Assembly (NCBI RefSeq): GCF_024166365.1
Contig: NC_064839.1
Location: 37,770,378-37,834,377 of the forward strand
Source of the DNA: Elephas maximus indicus
Taxonomy: Eukaryota; Chordata; Mammalia; Proboscidea; Elephantidae
DNA length: 64,000 nt
Reading direction: 5' to 3'
The notes beneath the pieces are model-generated. The model was not told the DNA's origin, ran no database searches, and saw nothing but the letters and a program-made list of their open reading frames with translations. Shown here piece after piece: positions 55,816 to 64,000 of the stretch. Position numbers and translations under genes: made by a program. Within the stretch, counting starts at the first letter, position 1, and every line of letters starts with the position of its first letter.

Positions 55816-56561
55816 AACTACATGTATATTATGACAGATTACTTTTTACCAAAGTTTGACTCATTTTTATGCTACATGCCTTTCTGCTTGTATTAATTAA
55901 AAAACTATAACCCAGAGGAAGGTGGAGCAAAACAGTAGCATAAGCAGTTACACACTCCAGTCCCCCCAATTCTAGAAAAATATAAGTAAAAATTGAAGAA
56001 ATTAATAATGTCAGAACTTTGGACATCAGTTAAAGGATTGGAGAACCAAAGTGAACACAGAATTTAAAAAAAAAGTAGCATACAGATGGCGGGAGAATGG
56101 AGGTTCGCTAACAGTCCTCACCAAACCCCTTACCTAAGCTCAGCATGACCATCTTGGAATGGCTACAGCCAGAGCCCCCAGACAGGAACCCAGGGTTAGA
56201 GGACCATGAAGGACACAGACTGGACTGGAGGTAATGAATAATCAGTCCTGGAAAAGAATGGCACAGTAGGCACGGTGTGGACTGCAAATCCTGAGCAGTG
56301 AAGCCAGGGACAGAGAAGCTCCAAGAGCAAAGCAGAGACCAGAACACCTTAGCAGGAAATCTAAGACATAAGAGTGAAGCGAGCACAGTGTGGGCTAAAC
56401 TTGTGAGTAGTCAGGCTGGGACACAAAGACTTGGTGAATGCAGCACAGGCTGGGATGCCTGGGTGGGCAGAACTGGGAAAAGGTGGTACGGACAGCACAC
56501 AGTGGCCCAGAATGAGTCCCAGAGAAAGCAGCATGATGAGCATGAGACGTTAAAACTATAA

Positions 56562-56612
56562 GGTCACTATGACCTGGAATCGATTCCATGGCAATGGGTT
56601 TTTTGGTTTAAT
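56562..56612 (+). mobile_element. SINE/RTE tail piece in L1-J
   Basis: Only a tail is visible: aaggtcactatgacctggaatcg...catggcaatgggttttttgg. It sits exactly where L1-J passes from 5' UTR to ORF2, where ORF1 is missing. Confidence 0.7.
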
Positions 56613-57007
56613 AAAAAGGATAATAACAATACTATGTATGACTGTAATCCAACACACTTGATAAATGAAATAACAAATTCCTAGAAGCACGTAACCTACC
56701 TAAACTGACTCGAGAAGAAGTAGAAAATCTCAACAGACCCACAACAGTGAAAAAATTGAGTTGGTAATCAAAAACCTCCCAAAGAAGAAAAGCCCTGGAC
56801 CAGATGGCTTCACTGGGGATTCTACCAAACATCTGGAGAAGAACTGACACCAATCTGGTTCAAACTCTTCCAAAAAGTAGAAGAGGAAGAAATACTCCCC
56901 AACTCTTTCCATGAAGCCAGTATTACCCTGATACCAAAGCTAGACAAAGATACCACAAGAAAATACCAATATCCCTTATGAATAAAGATGCCAAAATTCT
57001 CAACAAA

Positions 57008-57303
57008 ATACAGGTAGTCCCCAACTTATAATGGGGCTCCATTCCAATGACTCTGCTGTAAGTCAGTTCTAATGTAAGTTAAATACCTCATTTTTTTCAT
57101 TATTATTGCCTTTTATTATCAGTATCTTTAAAAATCATAAATTAAACATCTGCAAGTGAACATCTGAGAATGACAGCATCAGCAAATTACACACCTCGAC
57201 ATTGCATGTAGAACATATTACTAATGGTAACATGTACAAAAAAATAAACAGACAGTCCTAAGTGTGGTTCCTTGTAACTTGAAAATTTTAAGTCAGGAAC
57301 TAG
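57008..57303. mobile_element. Probable TA-target DNA transposon in L1-J
   Basis: L1 ORF2 sequence (caacaaaata) is interrupted at caggtagtccccaactta and resumes at ctagagaacagaatccaacag. The termini are imperfect inverted repeats (gtccccaactta versus gttcctgactta read from the other end). The interior has no coding capacity. Ends and style fit a Tigger-like non-autonomous element. Confidence 0.55.
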
Positions 57304-57340
57304 AGAACAGAATCCAACAGCATATTAAAAGAATTATACA

Positions 57341-57454
57341 ACATTATAGGGTTTTTTTTTTTTATGAGTCAGAATTGACTCTATGGCAATGGATTTTTGG
57401 TAGGTTCTCAACAAAAATTATACACATACATATATATTTTTTATACACACACAC
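57341..57454 (+). mobile_element. 5'-truncated SINE/RTE tail insertion
   Basis: 114 bp contain a tail motif (tatgagtcagaattgactctatggc) followed by an AC/AT-rich stretch. A perfect 14-bp duplication, aaaagaattataca, flanks it at 57327-57340 and 57455-57468, within L1-J ORF2. Confidence 0.82.
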
Positions 57455-57631
57455 AAAAGAATTATACATCATGATCAAGTGGGATTTATTCCAGGAATGC
57501 AAGGCTGGTTCAACATTCAGAAATCAATCATGTAATACACTACGTTAATAGAACAAAGGAAAAGAACCACATGATCATCTCAATTGATGCAGAAAAGGCA
57601 TTTGATAAAATCCAATACCCTTTTTTCTTGA

Positions 57632-57877
57632 GTTTGAATTATTTTTATGTGTCCCTGAGTGGGCTGTTCAGAGACTTTTCTGGTCGACAGAAATCCCACT
57701 GGCAGCAGAGGCATCAATTTTTCTGCCACCAGCTATGGCAGTTCCTCCCAAAACAACGACTACCACCTCTCTAAACTCTGGCAGGTAGTTCTCAGGGGGC
57801 CACCTCATTGTTCAGGTATCAGTCTCCTCACGTTCTGGGAAAAAATTATCAGGTCCCTCAGCAGCTCCAAGCCCATC
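57632..57877 (-). other. Non-L1 sequence enclosed with L1-K (candidate 3' transduction)
   Basis: This 246-bp segment lies between the poly(A) of antisense L1-K (T-run 57878-57900) and the left TSD of the same insertion. The TSD encloses both, so they probably arrived together. On the L1-K sense strand a 46-codon frame is visible ([20 protein letters not shown]...), too short to interpret. I do not recognise the segment as a repeat. Confidence 0.6.
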
Positions 57878-60800
57878 TTTTTTTCCTTTTTTTTTTTTTT
57901 AAATTGTACTTTAGATGAAAGTTTACAGAACTAGCTTCTCATTAAACAGTACATATATTGTTTTATGACATTGGTTAACAACCCCACAATATGTCAACAC
58001 TCTCCCTTCTCAACTTGGGTTCCCTATTACCAGCTTTCCTGTCCCCTCCTGCCTTCTAGTCCTTGCCCCTGGACTGGTGTGCTCCTTTAGCATCGTTTTG
58101 TTTTATGGGCCTGTCTAATCTTTGGATGATGGGTGAACCTCAGGAGCACCTTCATTACTGAACTAAAAGGGTCTCCAGGAACCATACTCTCCAGGTTTCT
58201 CCAGTCTCTGTCAGGCCAGTAACTCTGGTCTTTTTTGTGAGTTAGAATTTTGTTCTACATTATTCTCCAGCTCTGTCCAGGACCCTCTATTGTGATCCCT
58301 GTCAGAGCAGTCAGTGCTGGGAGCCAGGCACCATCTAGTTGTACTGAACTCATTCTGGTGGAGGCTGCAGTAGCTGTGGTCCATTAATCATTTGGACTAA
58401 TTCTTCCCTTGTATCTTTAGTTTTCTTCACTCTCCCTTGCTCCAGGCGAGGTGAGACCAGTGGAGTATCTTAGATGGCCACTCAAAGGCTTTTAAGACCC
58501 CAGACGCTACTCACCAAATATTTTCTTTATAAACTATGTTACGCCAATTGAGCTAGATGTTCCCCAACACCATGGTCCCCAAAGCCCTCTGCCCAGCAAC
58601 TTGGCCCCTCAGGGAGTTTGAATGTGTTTCTGGAACTTCCATGACCTTGCCTTGTACAAGCTGTGCTGGCTTCCCTAGGATCGTGTACTGTCTTACCCTT
58701 CACCAAAGTTTCCACTTACCTATTGTGTATTTAGTAGTGTTTTTTCCATCCCCACCCCTCCCCTCCCTGTAACCATCAAATTCCTTCTTTTTGTATGTAA
58801 ACCTTTTCATGAGTTTTTATAGTAGTGGTCTCATACAATATTTGTCCTTTTGCGATTGACTTATTTCACTCAGTGTGATGACCTCTGGATTCATCCATGT
58901 CATGAGATGCTTTGCAGGTTGATCATCGTTCTTTATCATTGCGTAGTACTCCATTATGTTTATGTTCCATAGTTTGTTTATCCATTCATCTGTTGATGGG
59001 CATCTAGGTTGTTTCCATCTTTCTGCTATTGTGAACAATACTGCAATGAACACAGGTATGCATATGTCTATTCTTGTGACGACTCTTATTTCTCTAGGAT
59101 ATATTCCTAGGAGTGGGATTGCTGGATCATATGGTATTTCTATTCCTAGCTTCCTAAGGAAGCGCCATATAGTTTTCAAAATGGTTGTTATTATTTTGCA
59201 TTCCTTCTAGCAGTACATAAGACTTCCAATCTCCCTGCAGCGCCTCCAACATTTGTTATTTTCTGTTTTTTGATTTGTGCCAGTAATGCCAGGATGAGAT
59301 GGTATCTCACTGTGGTTTTGATTTGCATTTCTCTAATGGCTAGTGGTCTCGAGCATTTCTTCATATGTGTGTTAGCTGCTTGAATGTCTTCTTTGGTGAA
59401 CTGTCTGTTCATAACCTTTGCCCATTTTTTAAATGGATTATTTGTCTTTTTGTTGTAGAGGTGTTGGATTTTTCTGTAGATTTCAGAGATTAGACCTTCA
59501 TCAGATTTGTAACAGTCAAAAAAATATTCCCAGTTTATAGGTTATCTTTTTACTTTTTTGGTGAAGTCTTTTGATGAGCATAGGTGTTTAATTTTTAGAA
59601 GATCCCAGTTATTTAGCTTATCTTCTGGAGTTCGTGTTTTGTTGGTTGTGGTTTGTATCCTGTTAGTGCCATGTATTAGGGCCTCTAGCATTGATCCCAT
59701 TTTTTCTTCTATGATCTTTATAGTCTTTGACTTTGTATTCAGGTCTTTGATCCACTTTGAATTAGTTTTTGTGTGTGTGTGTGTGTGTGGTGTGAGGTAT
59801 GGGTACTATTTCATCTTTTTTGCAGATAGACATCCAGTTTTGCCAGCACCATTTGTTAAAAAGACTGTCTTTTCCCCATGTGATGGACTTTTGGCCCTTG
59901 TTGAAAATCAGGTAACTGTAGGTGTATGGATTTACATCTGGGTTCTTAATTCTGTTCCACTGTACCAGTACCAAGCTGTTTTGACTACCGTAGCTGTATA
60001 GTACTTTCTGAGGTCAGGTAGCACGAGCCCTCCTTCTTCAATAGTGTTTTGTTTTACTTATCCGGGGCTTCTTCCCTTTCCATATAAAGTTAATGATTCG
60101 TTTTTCCATCTCTTTAAAGAATATTGTTGGTATTTGGATCGAGGTTGCATTGTATTTGTAAACTGCTTTGGGTAGAATTGTCATTTTCACAATGTTGAGT
60201 CTACCTATCCATGACCATAGTATGTTTTTCCATTTATGTACATCTCTTTTGGTTTCTTGCAGTAGTGTTTTTTAGGTTTTTTTGTATAGGTCTTTTACAT
60301 CCCTGGTTAAATTTATTCCTAAGGTTTTTTTTTTTTTTAAGGGCTATTATAAGTGGTATTATTTTCCTGATTTCCTTTTGTTGCTCTCTTTATTGGTGCA
60401 TAGGAATTCAACTGATTTTTGTATTTTTATCTTGTATCCTGCTATCTCTGCTGAATCTTTCTATTAGTGGAGTCTTTTGGGTTTTCTATGTATAGTATCA
60501 TATCATCTGCAAATAGGGGCAGTTTTACTTCTTCATTACCAGTTTGGTTGCTCTTTATTTCTTTTTCTTGCTTTATTGCTCTAGCTAGGACTTCCAGCAC
60601 AATGTTAAATAGGAGTGATGATAAAGGCCATCCTTGTCTTGTTCCTGTTCCCAAAGGGAATGTTTTCAGCCTCTCTCCATTAAGAATGATGTTGTTGGCT
60701 GCTGGTTTTGTATAGATGCCCTTTATTATGTTGAGGAATTTCCCTTCTATACCTATTTTATTGAGAATTTTTATCAGGAATGGCTGTTGGACATTGTCGA

Positions 60801-61033
60801 CTGTGTTTGCCACATCGATTGAGATGATCGTGTGATTTTTTTATTAATGTAAAGGATTATGTTGATTGATTTTCTAATGTTGAACCATCCTTGCATATCT
60901 GGTATGAATCCTACTTGGTTGTGGTGTATTATTTTTTTTTATATGATGGCGAATTCTATTAGCTAGAATTTTGTTGAGAATTTTTGCACTATATACATGA
61001 GAGATATTAGTCTGCAATTTTGTTCTTTCGTGG
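57878..61033 (-). mobile_element. 5'-truncated L1 (L1-K), antisense, in L1-J
   Basis: On the minus strand it runs from within the ORF2 reverse transcriptase (near 61033) to a complete 3' UTR and poly(A) at 57878-57900. Duplications ccaatacccttttttcttga (57612-57631) and ccaacaccctttcttga (61034-61050) flank the insert together with the 57632-57877 segment. The 3' UTR (57901-58816) differs from that of L1-A, -F and -G, so this is another L1 subfamily. Confidence 0.88.
58817..61033 (-). pseudogene. L1-K ORF2 remnant (reverse transcriptase to C-terminus)
   Basis: Pieces in minus-strand order are 60442-60813 (RT palm, with [20 protein letters not shown] and [12 protein letters not shown] encoded at 60502-60513), 59762-59974, 59191-59412 and 58817-59179 (ending MRPLL and a stop at 58817). 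A GT microsatellite at about 59767-59790 lies in the coding region. Frameshifts separate the pieces. Confidence 0.85.
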
Positions 61034-61050
61034 CCAACACCCTTTCTTGA

Positions 61051-61858
61051 TAATAACTCTTAACATGATAGGAATAAAAGGAAAGTTCCTTAGTATAATT
61101 AAAGGCATTTATGAAAACCAAGCATCCAACATACTATATTCAGTAGAGAACATATTATACTCACCTTGAAAATGGGAATAAGACAAGGATGCCCACTCTC
61201 ACCACTCCTATTCGGTATTGTATTGAAGTCCCAGCCAGAGCAATGGTGCAAAAGGAAGAAATAAAAGGTATCCAAATTGAAAAGAAAGAGGTAAAACTGT
61301 ATCTATTCGCAGATGACATGATCGTGTATAAAGAAAATCCCAAAAAAATCCACAAAAAAGCTTCCAGAGCTAATAGAGAAATTTAGTAAAGTTGCAGCAT
61401 AAAAGCTCAACACACAAATATCCGTTGGGTTTCTATACACCAGCAATGAGAAACCCGAAAATGAGATTAAGAAAACAATTCCACTTACAATAATATCTAT
61501 GAGGATAAAATACATAAGAATAAATTTAACCAGGGATGTAAAAAACTTATACAATAAAAATTATAAAACACTGTTAAAAGAGATTTAAGAAGATTTACAT
61601 AGAAGGAAAGACATTCTGTGTTCATGGATTGGAAAGCTTAATATTGTCAACATTACCAATGCAATTCTGACCAAAATTCCAATGGCATTTTTTAGAGATG
61701 GGAAAAGTAATTGTCAGCTTTATAAGGAAAGGCAAGAGGTCCCAAACAGATGAAGCAATTGTGAAGAAGAAGAAAGTAGGAAGCCTCACACTTCCCAACT
61801 TTAAAACATACTACAGAGCTAATCAAAACAACCTGGCACTGTGGTAGACATATTTACA
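61051..61858 (+). mobile_element. L1-J reverse transcriptase region after L1-K
   Basis: ORF2 resumes (gataataactcttaacatgataggaataaaagg). A remnant at 61189-61386 shows the FADD motif (61306-61317, FADDMIVY). The L1 sequence stops being recognisable near aacctggcactgtggta (about 61845), just before a poly(A) run at about 61869-61888. Confidence 0.8.
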
Positions 61859-61884
61859 ACAATGACCAAAAAAAAAAAAAAAAA

Positions 61885-62725
61885 AAACAGTAGCTGCTGA
61901 GGCTGCTTACGTATAATCAAAAATCTCACAGGGTTTGATTTCTTGATTTGGAGGTTTTGGGTCACAGTTTCATGGGAAATCCCAGTGAACTGGCATAATA
62001 CTGTGTTTAGTGCTTCTGTTCTGTCTCCTAGTTGATGTGTACTACCTGGGATCTTAAAAGCTTGCAAGTGGCCCTCCAAGGTGCAAATGGTCTCTATTCA
62101 CCTGCAGCAGTAGAGGAAGAAGGAGGGTCAGGAATTAGATGAGGAACTGGAATGTATTGTTTAATTGCCTTCATGAACATTTGCCTCCTTTGCCATGAGA
62201 TCAGAAGAACTGGATGGTGCCTGGCTACGATTACTGAATGTTTTGATCAAAGATTCTATAGAAGAATCCTGATCAAAAGGGGGTGAAATGTAGAACAGAA
62301 CTAAAAATTCACATGGAATCTAGTCTTCCTGGATCCATTGTGGCTGGATGCCCCCTCCCAAAAAAACAACTATTTCCCTGAGGAAATCTTTAAATTTCAA
62401 ACTGAAACTATCCTGACGTAATCTTTAGGCAAATAATAATTTAATTAGAAAATAATATCTGCCTTGAGCATTGTATTATTTTAAAGAATCATCTATATCT
62501 GAACACATTGACAACAGCAACTCAAAAGGTTAGATGAGAGGCTTAGGAGGCAGCAAGTGTGTGTTAATGATGGTGAAATAATTCAGAAAAGGGTATTGAG
62601 AAAGGTGGTACAATTTGAAGAATGTAACCTGTGTCATTGAATTTTATATGTAGAAATTGTTAAATTGGTGTATTTTTTGTTATATATATCATCACCAAAA
62701 AAATTAAATAAAAAAACCCAAAAAT
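61885..62725 (+). mobile_element. L1 3' UTR-like unit of a different type
   Basis: This unit has no coding frame. It includes ccctccaaggtgcaaatggtctc, gatcagaagaactggatggtgcctggctac (similar to part of other L1 3' UTRs here, for example 35945-35980) and ends ttaaattggtgtattttttgtt...attaaataaaaa, like an L1 3' terminus. It lies between two stretches of L1-J ORF2. Confidence 0.6.
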
Positions 62726-64000
62726 ATATTACAAAGCTACAGTAATCAAAACAGCCTGGTAGTGGTGTAACAACAGACATATAGACCAATAGAACAGAAT
62801 TGAGGGTCAGCAAACAAATCCAAACATCTATGGTCAACCGATTTTTGACAAAGGGAAAAGAAGAATCTCTTTAATAAATGGTGCTGGGGAAATTGGATTT
62901 TCACATGGAGAAGAATGAAACAGGATCCATGCCTCACACCATACTCAAAAACTAATTCAAAATGGATTAAAAAGCTAAATGTGAAAACTAAAACCACAGG
63001 ATTTTTAGAAGAAGGTATAGGAGAATGGCTGTAGGACCTATTATCTAATGATGGATTATCAGATATGACAACAAAAGGAGGAAAAGCGAAATACAAAACA
63101 GGTAACAGGGACCTCATAAAATTTAATACTTTCATTCATCAAAGGAATTTATCAACAAAGTGAAAAGACAACCTACAGATGGGGAGAAAAATTTTGAGAA
63201 CTATGTATCTGATAAGGGTCTAATATCCAAAAAATATATATTAAAAAAAAAAAATTCTACAATTCAACAACAAAAAGACAAACAGCCTAATCAAAAAAAT
63301 GGGCAAAGGATTTGAACAAACATTTCACCAAAAAGGATATTCAAATAGCCAAAAAGCACATGAAAAGATACTCAATGTTATTAGCCATTAGGGAGATGTA
63401 AATCAAAACCACAATGAGATACCATCTCACTCCCATTAGAATGAAAATGATAAAAGAAATGGAAAACAATACATGTTAGAGAAGATGATAAATTGGAACC
63501 CTCATCCACTGCTGGTGAGAATACAAAATGGTACAAAAAAAAAAAATTTTTTTTTTTTTTTTGTACAGCCAAGGTAAAAAAACTGGTGGTTCCTCACCAA
63601 GTCTGAACATGGAACTATCATATGACCCAGCAATCCCAATCCTAGGTATGTACTCAAAAGAAGTGAAAGCAGGAACACAAACAAAAAAAAATGTTCATTG
63701 CAGTACTTTTCACAATAGCCAAAAGGTAGAAACAATCTAAATGCCCATTAACAGATGAATGGATAAGGAATGGAATATTACTCAGTCATAAAAAGAAATG
63801 AAGGCTTGACACATGCCTCGACATGGATAAACCTCAAAAATATGCTGAGTGACATAAATCAGTCACGAAAGGACAAATACTATGTGATCTTATTTATATG
63901 AAATAAGCAAATATATAAAAGCCAGAAGTGAGAGGATGTGGGAAAGCAGAAGTTTTTGCTTGAGTTTAAGTTAATGGTGTTTGAATAATTACACTAAAGA
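62726..64000 (+). mobile_element. L1-J (or related L1) ORF2 C-terminal region to window end
   Basis: It restarts at atattacaaagctacagtaatcaaaacagcctgg, repeating about 40 bp already present at 61808-61845. It then proceeds through the ORF2 C-terminus (gacaaagggaaaagaagaatctc, gaaacaggatccatgcctcacacc, gggcaaaggatttgaacaaac). A remnant at 63528-63740 covers LSYDPAIPILGMYSKEVK. It is interrupted by an A/T palindrome (63535-63562) and continues past the window end. Confidence 0.8.
63531..63566. repeat. A12-T16 palindrome flanked by duplicated GTAC
   Basis: Inside L1 ORF2, where other copies read aatggtacagcca or similar, this copy reads gtac, 12 A, 16 T, gtac. The 28-bp A/T block is therefore an insertion between two copies of gtac, and the whole is an inverted repeat. 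Confidence 0.85.

Larger units (their letters stand above)
55915..57631 (+). mobile_element. Older L1 (L1-J), part before L1-K
   Basis: It has a 5' UTR-like region (55915 to about 56560, related to L1-E 25460-26330), a short SINE-tail piece, then ORF2 from about 56640 (aaattcctagaagcacgtaacc). ORF1 and the endonuclease half of ORF2 are absent. RT sequence continues with ggaccagatggcttcactgg and caggaatgcaaggctggttcaac to the break at 57631. Insertions at 57008-57303 and 57341-57454 interrupt it. It resumes at 61051. Confidence 0.82.

Noticed and set aside
59558-60001. 147-codon plus-strand open frame
   Set aside because: It is antisense to ORF2 of L1-K.
1-64000. CRISPR arrays, bacterial operons, terminators or phage features
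   Set aside because: No regularly spaced short repeats and no prokaryotic gene organisation; the content is that of a mammalian genome.

Overview
This is a gene-poor stretch of a placental-mammal nuclear genome, built almost entirely from transposable elements in several nested layers. I find no intact host protein-coding gene, no functional RNA gene and no CRISPR array. The organism is most likely an afrotherian, with elephant, manatee or hyrax the best guess. The tRNA-headed SINEs end in a tail nearly identical to the 3' end of the RTE-type LINEs here (a 'gggtcgctatgagt...' motif), an SINE/RTE pairing I associate with Afrotheria. That assignment is from memory and was not checked by a search.

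Layout. 1-10948: an RTE LINE split by a full-length L1 (L1-A, 786-10410), which is itself split by a second, 5'-truncated L1 (L1-B, 8460-10005). Both insertions have perfect target-site duplications (TSDs). 10949-15683: an LTR-like tail, then largely unrecognised sequence holding a diverged direct duplication (12606-12825 and 14943-15163). 15684-25270: old L1 and L2 fragments, SINEs, LTR-like repeats, a small TA-flanked DNA transposon, an antisense RTE and a MER5-like element carrying two later insertions. 25460-37462: an older L1 (L1-E) interrupted by a full-length younger L1 (L1-F, 29348-36486) and by a U6 snRNA retropseudogene. 37463-39450: unrecognised sequence, an antisense LTR-like repeat and an RTE 3' fragment. 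39458-50970: remains of an ERVL-type endogenous retrovirus (reverse transcriptase, integrase, dUTPase), broken by SINE, RTE, LTR-like and full-length L1 (L1-G, 41880-49316) insertions. 51035-55815: an LTR-like repeat holding an antisense RTE, an old L1 fragment and spacer. 55915-64000: an old L1 (L1-J) interrupted by a DNA transposon, SINE-tail pieces and an antisense L1 (L1-K) that carries 246 bp of non-L1 sequence inside its TSDs, suggesting 3' transduction.

How the parts relate. L1 enzymes supply autonomous retrotransposition, and the poly(A)-tailed U6 copy is a typical L1 by-product. The RTE enzyme probably mobilises the SINEs through the shared tail. No L1 or RTE copy here looks competent: ORF2 is broken in L1-A, -E, -F, -G, -J and -K, RTE-1 has a mutated catalytic motif, and L1-A additionally has a mutated FADD motif. 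The nesting gives a relative order of insertions: RTE before L1-A before L1-B; L1-E before L1-F and the U6 copy; ERVL before L1-G; L1-J before L1-K.
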